Source: Paenibacillus contaminans
Lineage (GTDB): Bacteria; Bacillota; Bacilli; Paenibacillales; NBRC-103111
Length of the DNA stretch: 64,000 nucleotides
Assembly: GCF_003285015.1 (NCBI RefSeq)
Contig: NZ_QMFB01000001.1
Coordinates: forward strand, 186,001 to 250,000
Direction of reading: 5' to 3'
Shown: piece by piece, positions 1 through 7,681 of the stretch
Layout: every line of letters begins with the position of its first letter
How positions within the stretch are numbered: position 1 is the first letter of the stretch
The notes under the pieces: model-generated
Seen by the model: the letters and a program-made list of their open reading frames with translations, nothing else
Told to the model about the DNA's origin: nothing
The model's database searches: none
Made by a program: the position numbers and the translations under genes

Positions 1-386
1 TTACGGCCAAAACCAAAGAAGAAACGTTCGCGGTTATCGAAGCCACGCAGAAAGAAATTCGGATTTATTCCCGCACCGGCGTTGCCGATATGATTTTCAA
101 CGATCTAAAGCTGGCTAAGGCGCCGGGTACGCCCGAGCCCGATGCATGGGGCGGGAAGGTTACAAGCTTGGAGGGGCTTTCCACGCTTGATCCCGATCAT
201 TTGGTTTTGCTGGCCGACAATGACAAAAACGTGCTGGAGCAAAGCAATATATGGAGCGGCCTCAAAGCCGTTAAGAACGGAAACGTGTACCGGATGACGA
301 GCAGGCAAAATTACAATGAAGCTTTCTTCGCGCTCGGTAAGAAAGCGCTCATGGAACAGCTGATTGGCGATATGACCAAAAAATGA
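1..386 (+). CDS. Iron-siderophore ABC transporter substrate-binding protein, C-terminal part
   Basis: The reading frame is open from base 3 to the TGA at 384-386, so the gene begins upstream of the window. About 127 residues remain. They show the C-terminal lobe typical of FecB/FepB-type iron-siderophore binding proteins: a bridging helix region, then LSTLDPDHLVLLADND, an unstructured link, and the typical ending IWSGLKAVKNGNVYRM followed by a final helix. Such proteins capture ferric siderophores outside the membrane and hand them to FecCD permeases. The next gene is an AraC regulator behind its own Fur box, so this gene probably ends a separate iron-uptake unit. The family is clear; the exact substrate cannot be told. 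Confidence 0.85.
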   Translation, partial: TAKTKEETFAVIEATQKEIRIYSRTGVADMIFNDLKLAKAPGTPEPDAWGGKVTSLEGLSTLDPDHLVLLADNDKNVLEQSNIWSGLKAVKNGNVYRMTSRQNYNEAFFALGKKALMEQLIGDMTKK

Positions 387-401
387 AACGATGGCAGGGG
401 A

Positions 402-430
402 TAGTCAAATGATGAAGGCCTCGCTATAAT
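402..430 (+). promoter_or_regulatory. Predicted promoter of the AraC regulator gene
   Basis: TAGTCA (402-407), 17-base spacer, TATAAT (425-430). The -10 is perfect and the -35 fair. The start of transcription would fall near 437, at the edge of the Fur box at 436-450. Confidence 0.55.
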
Positions 431-435
431 GTAAT

Positions 436-450
436 TGAGAAACATTATCA
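436..450 (+). promoter_or_regulatory. Fur box upstream of the AraC regulator
   Basis: TGAGAAACATTATCA matches the Bacillus Fur 7-1-7 consensus TGATAATNATTATCA at 12 of 14 defined positions. It sits 41 bases before the start codon at 491 and directly after the predicted -10, where bound Fur-Fe would block transcription. Confidence 0.7.
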
Positions 451-490
451 AGACGATGTTTCGACAAGTCGGATATCGGAGTGCGGATCA

Positions 491-1474
491 ATGAGCGAAG
501 CGAGCTTTCACCAAAATTTCAATCTTTTTTTCGACGGGCTTCAGCTGCCGAGGAAGAGTACGGATCGAACGGAGCATATGCCGCTCGACACACTCTTCGG
601 AGAGGGATCGATCCGCCGCATAGTTCCGCGGTTCGATATGGAAGTGGTCGTATCGGAATATACATTTTATGAGAATCGTACGCTTACCCTTTCCCCGAAA
701 GCGTCCATGGTAGAGCTTAGTTATTGCTTTCAAGGGGAGAGGGAAGTGAGCTTTGCGGGCAGCCGTTATGAATTTACGGAGGGCACCTGCACGCTGCAAT
801 TTTTGAACCGGCAGGATGAGATTCGTTTCGACTTTACCGCTAATAAGCCGTTTCTTTTGCTTGGCATCGGCATTCCGATTTCAACGTTTCATCATTTTAT
901 GGAGGATGACAGCGGAGAACGGGCGGTCGATTTCGATCGGATTTTGGACGGTCGGGGGTTTCGCGCATTTCAAGATACGATCGATCCTGCGGCTACCGTC
1001 ATGCTGAACCGTATCGTCCAAGCGTCGAGGGTGCGCGGAACCAAAAATTTCGAAATGGAATGCGCCGTTATGGAGCTATTGTCCTCGGCCTTCCGCTCGT
1101 TTCTGTTTGACGGAAATCCGGAATCGCCCAGGCTGAGCAAGGATGATATGGATAAAATCCGCATAGCGCGGAGAATCATGCTCGAGCGGATGGCCGAGCC
1201 TCCGACGTTGATCGAGCTGTCGCGAATGATCGGAATGAACGACTATAAGCTGAAGATCGGATTCAAGGAAATGTACGGGACGACCGTATTCGGCTACTTG
1301 CGCGATAAACGGCTGGAGCAGGCGCTTCGCTTGCTTCAGGCCGGCAGCATAACTGTCATCGAAGCGTCATGTGCGGTCGGCTACAACAACCCGAGTTATT
1401 TTGCCGAGGTATTCCGAGAGAAGTATGGTGTGAACCCCGGCGAGCTCGTCCGGCGTCCTTCCGCTTCCCGTTAA
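491..1474 (+). CDS. AraC family transcriptional regulator (PchR-like)
   Basis: 327 residues. The N-terminal 200 residues form a sensor domain of the PchR kind, and the C-terminal about 100 residues carry the double helix-turn-helix AraC domain (PTLIELSRMIGMNDYKLKIG, then ITVIEASCAVGYNNPSYFAE and the FREKYGVNPGELVRR ending). PchR-type regulators in iron clusters sense a ferric siderophore and activate its uptake genes. The gene sits behind a Fur box and just ahead of a binding-protein and exporter-fold ABC operon, which it probably activates. The ATG at 491 has GGAG about 9 bases upstream. A strong terminator follows. Confidence 0.85.
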   Translation: MSEASFHQNFNLFFDGLQLPRKSTDRTEHMPLDTLFGEGSIRRIVPRFDMEVVVSEYTFYENRTLTLSPKASMVELSYCFQGEREVSFAGSRYEFTEGTCTLQFLNRQDEIRFDFTANKPFLLLGIGIPISTFHHFMEDDSGERAVDFDRILDGRGFRAFQDTIDPAATVMLNRIVQASRVRGTKNFEMECAVMELLSSAFRSFLFDGNPESPRLSKDDMDKIRIARRIMLERMAEPPTLIELSRMIGMNDYKLKIGFKEMYGTTVFGYLRDKRLEQALRLLQAGSITVIEASCAVGYNNPSYFAEVFREKYGVNPGELVRRPSASR

Positions 1475-1494
1475 CGGCCTGGAGCAAAAACCTG

Positions 1495-1521
1495 AACTGC
1501 CCGCCGGGCAGTTCTTTTTGT
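1495..1521 (+). terminator. Rho-independent terminator after the AraC gene
   Basis: AACTGCCC (1495-1502) pairs perfectly with GGGCAGTT (1506-1513) over a three-base loop, followed by CTTTTTGTTT. Confidence 0.85.
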
Positions 1522-1550
1522 TTACTATTTCTGCGGAAAACCGGCTCCCG

Positions 1551-1592
1551 CAAACCGCCTTCAAAATCCGTCCAGCGGTGGAAGGCGGTTTG
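1551..1592. repeat. Perfect 12-base inverted repeat without a T-run
   Basis: CAAACCGCCTTC (1551-1562) and GAAGGCGGTTTG (1581-1592) are exact reverse complements 18 bases apart. No T-run follows on the + strand and a good terminator already lies at 1495. The repeat ends 10 bases before a possible -10 (TACGAT, 1603-1608) that lacks a good -35, so it may be an activator or second terminator site. Confidence 0.6.
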
Positions 1593-1616
1593 CTGCGCAT
1601 AGTACGATGCAGTTAT

Positions 1617-1637
1617 TGAAAATGAGTTTCGTTATCA
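1617..1637 (+). promoter_or_regulatory. Fur box upstream of binding protein / exporter-fold ABC operon
   Basis: TGAAAATGAGTTTCG (1617-1631) matches the Fur 7-1-7 consensus at 11 of 14 positions and overlaps TGAGTTTCGTTATCA (1623-1637, 10 of 14), the usual overlapping two-dimer layout. It lies 55 bases upstream of the ATG at 1692 and just downstream of a possible -10 at 1603-1608. Confidence 0.65.
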
Positions 1638-1691
1638 ATGAAACGAATGATCATCAGAAAAACACTATACGTAATAAGGGGAGACAACGGC

Positions 1692-2660
1692 ATGAAGGGT
1701 AAAAAAACATGGGTGTTGCTGCTACTTGCAGTGATAATGGGGATGACGGCAGGCTGTACAGGAGCGGATTCGGCCGGAGGGGCGAAGAAGAACGGGGAAA
1801 GCCCGGCAGCAGTCGCTAACGGGAGCACCGATTCGACTATGTTTCCCAGAACGGTCAAGCATATGAACGGCGAAACTGTTGTGAAAGCCAAACCGGTTAA
1901 AATTGCTACGCCGTATATCGGCTTCGTCGATTATTTGGCGGTATTGGACGAATACCCGATTGCCGCGCAAGGCGTAACGACGATCATAAGAAATTTTCCG
2001 AATTTGAGCAAACGGCTGGAAGGCAAGAAAATCGTCGACCTCGGTACGGAGTCGGATATGGAGAAGCTGCTGGCGGCACAACCCGATCTTATCATTGCGG
2101 CGAATGATATGGCCGAGCAATATGAGAAGCTGAGCGCGATTGCGCCGACCGTCATCTTTCCGCAAGCGGGCAATTGGCGGGAAACATTGCTGCAAATCGC
2201 GGCAGTGATCGGCAAGGAGGAGAAGGCGAAAAGCGTGTTGGCCGACTTTGACGCGAAATCCGCAGCATACAAAACGAAGCTGGTGCCGCACAGCGAGGAA
2301 CCTGTTTTGTTCGCGATGTACAGCGGCAAGGATCAGTTCGTTACTTGGGAAACGGAACGTTTCGAGCCCTTCTATATAGGGCTTGGCCTCAAGACGGTGC
2401 AGGGAGCGGAGAAAGGCGGCCAGTTGACGCTGGAAAGTTTGGCTGCGCTGAATCCGGACCATCTGTTTGTTATCAACAACTGGCAAAACCCGGTTCAAGG
2501 CGGAGTCAAGGAAGCGCTGAAGGACAGTAAGGTGTGGAACAGCATGAACGCTGTCAAAAACGATCGCGTCTACTACCTGGAAGATCCCTCGCTTCCCGGT
2601 CCGATGGCGCTTGCCAAAATTGACGGCATCGAAGAAATCATGAAAGCGATGGGGAAATAA
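1692..2660 (+). CDS. Iron-siderophore substrate-binding lipoprotein
   Basis: 322 residues. A lipoprotein signal peptide (MKGKKTWVLLLLAV, lipobox near GMTAGC with the lipidated Cys at about residue 20) anchors it outside the membrane. The rest is the class III two-lobed FecB fold: VDLGTESDMEKLLAAQPDLI in the N-lobe and LTLESLAALNPDHLFVINN in the C-lobe. The frame stays open upstream to 1638, but the ATG at 1692 has AAGGGGAG about 8 bases before it and begins the signal peptide. It is followed at 40 bases by an exporter-fold ABC pair rather than by FecCD permeases, so its transport partner is unusual. Control is probably by Fur and by the AraC protein encoded just before it. Confidence 0.9.
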   Translation: MKGKKTWVLLLLAVIMGMTAGCTGADSAGGAKKNGESPAAVANGSTDSTMFPRTVKHMNGETVVKAKPVKIATPYIGFVDYLAVLDEYPIAAQGVTTIIRNFPNLSKRLEGKKIVDLGTESDMEKLLAAQPDLIIAANDMAEQYEKLSAIAPTVIFPQAGNWRETLLQIAAVIGKEEKAKSVLADFDAKSAAYKTKLVPHSEEPVLFAMYSGKDQFVTWETERFEPFYIGLGLKTVQGAEKGGQLTLESLAALNPDHLFVINNWQNPVQGGVKEALKDSKVWNSMNAVKNDRVYYLEDPSLPGPMALAKIDGIEEIMKAMGK

Positions 2661-2700
2661 GGTCGCATTCTTACACTACGAAGTTGGGAGCGAAATTGCC

Positions 2701-4488
2701 GTGCAACAGCAACAAACGCAAGCGCTGCGATTTATGCTGCGAATGGCGGACAAGCGGCGCGTGAGGCTGGCATTGTCCTGCTTATGTTCCGCTGCCGGCG
2801 CCCTGTTCGCCATGATTCCTTATATTGTCGTATACCGGATCGCGGACGAACTGCTTCGGGCGCCAGCCGATATGGCGGCTGTCAGGCGTCTCATAGTGAT
2901 CGCGCTGATCGCCATTGCAGCCAGATTCGCGTTCATGGGGATTTCCACAGCACTGGCGCATGGCGCAGCGTTTCATTTGCTTTACGATATGCGAGTCCGC
3001 TTGATCGAAAAGCTGGGCAAGCTGCCGCTCGGATATTTCGGTACTCAGCATTCCGGACGGTTGAAGAAAGTCGTCGCCGACGATGTCGAACGCATCGAGT
3101 CGTTCATCGCGCACCATCTCCCCGATTTGACCGCATCGGTGGTCGCACCTCTGGTTACCGCCATCTACCTGTTTACGGTCGATTGGCGGCTGGCGATAGC
3201 GGCGCTGCTCCCGATTCCGGCGGCTTTTGCCGTTCAAGGGTGGATGGCAGCGCGAGGCAGGCGCCGTGACGATATGAAACGGATGCATGCGATATCGGAA
3301 TCGATGAACGGCGCGATCGTCGAATTCGTTCATGCGATGCCGGTTATCAAATCGTTTAATCAAACCGTTCATACGTTTACCCGTTTCCGTTTTTCGGCGG
3401 AAAGGTATGCGGAATTATGGACGCGAATCGCCCGGAATAAAGTTCCGCTTTATACGCTGTTTATGCTGCTGCTCGAGTCCGGTATGCTGTTTGTTCTGCC
3501 GTTCGGAGTATGGCTGCATGCGCAAAATGAAATCACGCTGCCCGTCCTTTTGCTGTTCCTGCTGCTTGGCGTCGGTTTGACGGCGCCGCTTAGGCAAATA
3601 TCGACGCTTGCCCACATGATGCAAAACAATATCGAAGGCGTCCTTCGCATTCAAGCGGTGCTCGACGAAAAAGAACAGACGGCTTCAGCGCATGACGGCA
3701 GCAGCAGTCAAACTCCGCAGACGTTCGAGATCACGTTCCGGGAAGTTCGTTTCGGCTATGGCGAGCGAGAGGTGCTGAAGGGCGTTACGTTAACGGCCGA
3801 GCATGGCAAAGTGACGGCTTTCGTCGGCCCTTCCGGCGCCGGCAAGTCGACGGCGGCGCAGCTGATCGCCCGATTCTACGATCCGATGTACGGACATATA
3901 AGTCTCGGCGGCATCGACGTCAGCGCCATACCGCCGGAACGGCTGACGGACATGGTCTCGTTCGTTTTTCAGGAAGTGCCGATCGTCAGCGATATGATAA
4001 GCGCCAATTTGCGGATGGGCAAGGAGGATGCGGACGAGAGCGAGCTCGTGCTGGCCGCCCAAGCCGCTCAGGCGCATTCGTTCATTACGGCACTGCCGGA
4101 CGGGTACGAAACGCGTATCGGCGACGGTGGCGTAAGCTTAAGCGGAGGCGAGAGGCAGCGGCTTGCGATCGCGCGAGCCATTCTCAAAAATGCGCCGGTG
4201 CTTATATTGGACGAAGCGTTCGCTTACGCGGATGCGGAGAATGAAGCGAATATTCAAGAGGCGTTAAGCAGGCTCCTTGAAGGGAAAACGGTCGTTGTTA
4301 TCGCGCATCGGCTATCGACGATTATGGATGCAGACCGCATCGTCGTCTTTGAAGACGGGGAAGTGAGCGGAATCGGCACGCATGAGGAGCTGCTTCAGCG
4401 AAATTCGCTTTACGCCGGAATGTGGAGTGCGTATCGCGAAGCGGAACAATGGTCGCTGAGGAAAAGAAAGGAGGAGCCGTATGTTTAA
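2701..4488 (+). CDS. Exporter-fold ABC transporter, siderophore type (IrtA/YbtP-like half)
   Basis: 595 residues with a GTG start; GGGAG ends 10 bases upstream. An N-terminal ABC transmembrane domain (about six helices, residues 15-320) is fused to an ATPase domain: Walker A GPSGAGKST (about 376), signature LSGGERQR (about 480) and Walker B LILDEAFAYADAENE. The D-loop region AYADAENE, instead of the common SALD, resembles the IrtAB/YbtPQ family, where two exporter-fold half-transporters import ferric siderophores in Mycobacterium and Yersinia. The gene overlaps the next half-transporter by eight bases, so the two proteins probably form a heterodimer. Import is inferred from the family and iron context; export of a siderophore remains possible. 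Confidence 0.85.
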   Translation: MQQQQTQALRFMLRMADKRRVRLALSCLCSAAGALFAMIPYIVVYRIADELLRAPADMAAVRRLIVIALIAIAARFAFMGISTALAHGAAFHLLYDMRVRLIEKLGKLPLGYFGTQHSGRLKKVVADDVERIESFIAHHLPDLTASVVAPLVTAIYLFTVDWRLAIAALLPIPAAFAVQGWMAARGRRRDDMKRMHAISESMNGAIVEFVHAMPVIKSFNQTVHTFTRFRFSAERYAELWTRIARNKVPLYTLFMLLLESGMLFVLPFGVWLHAQNEITLPVLLLFLLLGVGLTAPLRQISTLAHMMQNNIEGVLRIQAVLDEKEQTASAHDGSSSQTPQTFEITFREVRFGYGEREVLKGVTLTAEHGKVTAFVGPSGAGKSTAAQLIARFYDPMYGHISLGGIDVSAIPPERLTDMVSFVFQEVPIVSDMISANLRMGKEDADESELVLAAQAAQAHSFITALPDGYETRIGDGGVSLSGGERQRLAIARAILKNAPVLILDEAFAYADAENEANIQEALSRLLEGKTVVVIAHRLSTIMDADRIVVFEDGEVSGIGTHEELLQRNSLYAGMWSAYREAEQWSLRKRKEEPYV

Positions 4489-6256
4489 GACGATCCGGCT
4501 GGTCACGGGACATTCCGGTATGCTGCTCAACCGCGCAGTCTTATACACGGTGCTGGAAATGATTGCGAACGCTGCGCCGATCGGCCTTTTGGCGGTCGTG
4601 ATCACCGCGTCTTTCGATGGAAACGTATCGGTACGGCAACTACTGTGGTGGACGCTGCTGCAAATCGTCATGTTCGCGTTCCAGGCGATTTTCTCAAGTC
4701 TCGGACAGCTCGAGGCTCAAAGCACAGGCTCTTCCGCAATGAAAGAAGTGAGGCTTCGCTTGGGCGAGCATTTGCGAAAGCTGCCGATGGGATTTTTCGC
4801 CCGCCGCGATCAAGGCGATATAAGCCAAACGCTGCTTGCCAATGTCGACGAGGTCGAGATGATAGTGACGCATCTATTCAACCAGATCGCCGGCTCGATC
4901 GTGCTGCCGGTAGTCAGCAGCGTTTTTCTACTGATCGTCGATTGGCGGCTCGCGCTCGCCGTGCTGGCGTCCGTACCGCTCGCGCTGCCCCTGCTGTACG
5001 CTTCGGAGCGGCTGATGAAACGCAGGAGCCTCATCCGTCAGGAAGCTGCCGCATCGGTAAATGCCGGACTGCTGGAATACGTGCAGACGATCAGGCTGAT
5101 CAAAGCCCATAATCAAACGGGCAAACGGTTTACGCGGCTGGACGAGGCGATGGCACGCTTGCGGGACGACAGTATCCGGATTGAAGCGTCGACGTCGCCG
5201 CTCGTCATGTTGTTCTCGGTTGCGCTTGAGCTCGGTTTTGTGTTTTTGCTGCTTGTCGGCTGTTATTTGCTAGAGGGAGGCAAGCTGGAGGCGAGCGTGT
5301 TCCTCGTTTTTATGATTGTCAGCACGAAGTTTTATCAGCCGCTTCGTTCCGCCGGAGCCTCGCTCGTGCAGATGCGGTATATGGCAAGCGCCGGGGACCG
5401 CATACGCGAATTGTTTGCCGAAGCGCCTTTGTCCGAGCCTGAACGTCCGGAACGGCCCGCTTCCAATAATATTGCTTTTGACGGCGTGCATTTCGGCTAT
5501 GGGGATAAAAAGGTGCTGGACAATGTCTGCTTTGTCGTTCCCGAACGCAGCATGATCGCTCTGGTCGGATCTTCCGGCGCAGGAAAGTCGACGATCGCAG
5601 GACTCGTTTCCCGTTATTGGGACGTCACTGCGGGAAGCGTTCGAATCGGCGGGACGGATGTCCGAAATATGAGAAGCGACGATCTTTTCGCAATGGTTGG
5701 AACGGTGCAGCAGCAGCCGTATTTGTTCAATGAATCGATCGCAGACAATATCCGGATGGGGAAACCGGGCGCATCGATCCAGGAGATCGTAGATGCGGCC
5801 CAAGCGGCGCACTGCCATGAATTTATTGCCAAGCTGCCCAAAGGTTACGATACGCTGGCGGGCGAAGGGGGAGCCGCGCTTTCCGGCGGCGAGAAGCAGC
5901 GCATTTGCTTGGCCAGGGCGATTCTTAAGGACGCGCCGATCGTCATTTTGGATGAGGCCACGGCTTCGCTGGATCCGGAAAATGAAGTGCTGCTGCAAAG
6001 GGCGATCGCCAAGCTGTCTCAAGAAAAAACGGTTCTTGTCATTGCCCACAGGCTGAAAACGATCAAGACGGCGGACCGGATTCTCGTCGTCGACCACGGG
6101 CGGATAGCCGAGTCGGGCAGTCATGAGGAATTGCTTGCTTCCGGCGGGCTGTACAGCAGGCTATGGCAGGAGCAGCAAAGACTGGGAGGGTGGAAAATAA
6201 AGAGAGGGGACCAAAGGCAGATCTATTCCAGGGCGGAGGATTCGCCTGGCCTGTAA
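4481..6256 (+). CDS. Exporter-fold ABC transporter, siderophore type (IrtB/YbtQ-like half)
   Basis: 591 residues. The ATG overlaps the end of the previous gene and has AAAGGAGG close upstream. The membrane domain occupies about residues 15-310, then Walker A GSSGAGKST (about 363), signature LSGGEKQR (about 467) and Walker B IVILDEATASLDPENE. Unlike its partner it has the canonical ATASLD motif, so the two nucleotide sites are not identical. A C-terminal tail of about 25 residues after LWQEQQRLGGW is low in recognisable features. Translational coupling supports a heterodimer with the product of 2701-4488. Confidence 0.85.
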   Translation: MFKTIRLVTGHSGMLLNRAVLYTVLEMIANAAPIGLLAVVITASFDGNVSVRQLLWWTLLQIVMFAFQAIFSSLGQLEAQSTGSSAMKEVRLRLGEHLRKLPMGFFARRDQGDISQTLLANVDEVEMIVTHLFNQIAGSIVLPVVSSVFLLIVDWRLALAVLASVPLALPLLYASERLMKRRSLIRQEAAASVNAGLLEYVQTIRLIKAHNQTGKRFTRLDEAMARLRDDSIRIEASTSPLVMLFSVALELGFVFLLLVGCYLLEGGKLEASVFLVFMIVSTKFYQPLRSAGASLVQMRYMASAGDRIRELFAEAPLSEPERPERPASNNIAFDGVHFGYGDKKVLDNVCFVVPERSMIALVGSSGAGKSTIAGLVSRYWDVTAGSVRIGGTDVRNMRSDDLFAMVGTVQQQPYLFNESIADNIRMGKPGASIQEIVDAAQAAHCHEFIAKLPKGYDTLAGEGGAALSGGEKQRICLARAILKDAPIVILDEATASLDPENEVLLQRAIAKLSQEKTVLVIAHRLKTIKTADRILVVDHGRIAESGSHEELLASGGLYSRLWQEQQRLGGWKIKRGDQRQIYSRAEDSPGL

Positions 6257-6384
6257 CCGGAGCGGCATTGTATACGGCGAATTCGGTGCTGCCTTATTGT
6301 TTCTGTTTGCTGCTCATCTGCATTTCCGTGTTATACGTGCGTGGCGGGAAGAGCGTCGGAGCGGAACGGCTTCGTTCCGCTTGA
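6190..6384 (+). CDS. Possible small membrane protein overlapping the ABC gene end
   Basis: A 64-residue frame from GTG 6190 (or longer from ATG 6163) overlaps the end of the ABC gene in another frame. Its only clear feature is one hydrophobic stretch, LYTANSVLPYCFCLLLICIS. GGGAGG lies directly against the GTG, too close for normal initiation. It may be a remnant of a third transporter component, a real small subunit, or a chance frame. I do not recognise a family. Confidence 0.25.
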   Translation: MENKERGPKADLFQGGGFAWPVTGAALYTANSVLPYCFCLLLICISVLYVRGGKSVGAERLRSA

Positions 6385-6394
6385 TTATTAATGG

Positions 6395-6425
6395 AAGCCT
6401 TCGGTTTTTGGCCGAAAGGCTTTCT
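6395..6425 (+). terminator. Likely terminator of the exporter-fold ABC operon
   Basis: AAGCCTTCGG and CCGAAAGGCTT form a stem with one bulged base around TTTTTGG, followed by TTTCTTG. A second hairpin (GCGGAAC/GTTCCGC, 6361-6380) lies just before it. Confidence 0.65.
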
Positions 6426-6488
6426 TGATTGTTCGATCCCGATAAAGCATCAGCCGTTAAAAGACGACGCAAACTACAGTTCTCGAAT

Positions 6489-6520
6489 TTGTACAAAAAA
6501 ACCGTTGTTTTTGTCCATTG
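6489..6520 (+). promoter_or_regulatory. Candidate Btr-type activator site
   Basis: TTTGTACAAA (6488-6497) and TTTGTCCATTG (6510-6520) lie just upstream of and into the -35 of the permease operon. The same two motifs occur in the same order on the minus strand ahead of the FeuA-like gene (13486-13526). An AraC activator of the Btr kind is encoded between the two operons. The assignment to that regulator is inference. Confidence 0.4.
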
Positions 6521-6546
6521 TCACTATGGAAGGAGTGGCCTACAAT
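6518..6546 (+). promoter_or_regulatory. Predicted promoter of the FecCD permease operon
   Basis: TTGTCA (6518-6523), 17-base spacer, TACAAT (6541-6546). The start would be near 6553, eight bases before the Fur box. Confidence 0.65.
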
Positions 6547-6560
6547 TTACTGAGTGGTAA

Positions 6561-6575
6561 TGAGAATCAATATCA
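6561..6575 (+). promoter_or_regulatory. Fur box of the FecCD permease operon
   Basis: TGAGAATCAATATCA matches the Fur 7-1-7 consensus at 12 of 14 positions. It is 49 bases before the GTG start at 6624 and just after the predicted start of transcription. Confidence 0.75.
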
Positions 6576-6623
6576 TATAGTGGGTTATCACCGATTTCCT
6601 AGTTCATAAAAAGGATGGTACTC

Positions 6624-7679
6624 GTGAATCAGACCGCACATTCCGTTAAACAGGTGCCGGCATCGTCAACCGTCACCTTCCGGTCGCGTCCTTGGGCTGC
6701 GACGCTAATCTTGGCAGGCGGGCTAACCGCTTTGCTGTTCGGTATTGCGTTATCCGTTTCGTTCGGAGCGGCTGACATTAAGTTTTCCGTCGTATGGGAA
6801 GCGATCTTTCGCTTTAATCCCGATTTGACGCAGCATCAAATTATTCAGGAGCTTCGATTGCCGCGCGTCCTCGCCGGCGCGATGGTAGGCGCTTGCTTCG
6901 CCGTCGCCGGCGCAATCATGCAGGGGATGACGCGAAATCCGCTCGCGGATTCCGGCCTGCTCGGGCTAAATGCGGGCTCAGGCTTTATGTTGGCCGTATG
7001 CTTCGCCTTTTTTCCGGGTCTTTCGTTCAATTATTTAATATTATATTCCTTCCTGGGAGCGGGAATCGGGGCGGGTTTGGTTTACGGGATCGGCTCGATT
7101 GCCAAAGGCGGTATGACGCCGGTTCGCCTTGTATTGGCAGGCGCAGCGCTCAGCGCATTGCTGTCTGCCTTAAGCGAAGGCATCGCTCTGTACTTCCGTA
7201 TCGGACAGGATCTCGCGTTCTGGTATGCGGGAGGCGTAGCGGGGGTCAAATGGTTCCAGCTGAAAATCATGGCTCCTTGGGTTGCAGCTGCAATTATCGG
7301 GGCGATCATGCTGTCCCGTTCGATTACGATGCTCAGTCTCGGCGAAGATATGGCGAAGGGGCTCGGCCAACGGACGAATCTCGTCAAGCTGGCGGGTACG
7401 ATTATCGTGCTCGTGCTTGCCGGAACCGCGGTATCGGTAGTCGGCGTAGTCGGCTTCGTCGGATTGATCATCCCGCATTTGACCAGATACTTGGTCGGCG
7501 TCGATTATCGCTGGATTATTCCTTGCTCAGCCGTACTCGGGAGTTTGCTTGTCGTATTCGCGGATCTGGGAGCAAGAATGGTCAATCCGCCGTATGAGAC
7601 GCCGATCGGCGCAATTATCGCATTATTGGGCGTTCCGTTCTTCCTTTATTTGGCGCGTAAAGAAAGGAGGGAGCTGTAG
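6624..7679 (+). CDS. FecCD-family siderophore permease, first subunit
   Basis: 351 residues. The GTG at 6624 has AAGGA 8 bases upstream; the ATG at 6615 lies within that site and is less likely. The protein has about ten transmembrane helices and the family signatures LRLPRVLAGAMVGACFAVAG, QGMTRNPLADSGLLGLNAGS and the coupling-loop region VGFVGLIIPHLTRYLVG. With the next gene it forms a FecCD/BtuC-type membrane channel for ferric siderophores. It pairs with the FeuA-like lipoprotein encoded divergently at 12403-13398. No FecE-type ATPase gene is present nearby. Confidence 0.92.
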   Translation: MNQTAHSVKQVPASSTVTFRSRPWAATLILAGGLTALLFGIALSVSFGAADIKFSVVWEAIFRFNPDLTQHQIIQELRLPRVLAGAMVGACFAVAGAIMQGMTRNPLADSGLLGLNAGSGFMLAVCFAFFPGLSFNYLILYSFLGAGIGAGLVYGIGSIAKGGMTPVRLVLAGAALSALLSALSEGIALYFRIGQDLAFWYAGGVAGVKWFQLKIMAPWVAAAIIGAIMLSRSITMLSLGEDMAKGLGQRTNLVKLAGTIIVLVLAGTAVSVVGVVGFVGLIIPHLTRYLVGVDYRWIIPCSAVLGSLLVVFADLGARMVNPPYETPIGAIIALLGVPFFLYLARKERREL

Positions 7680-7681
7680 AG

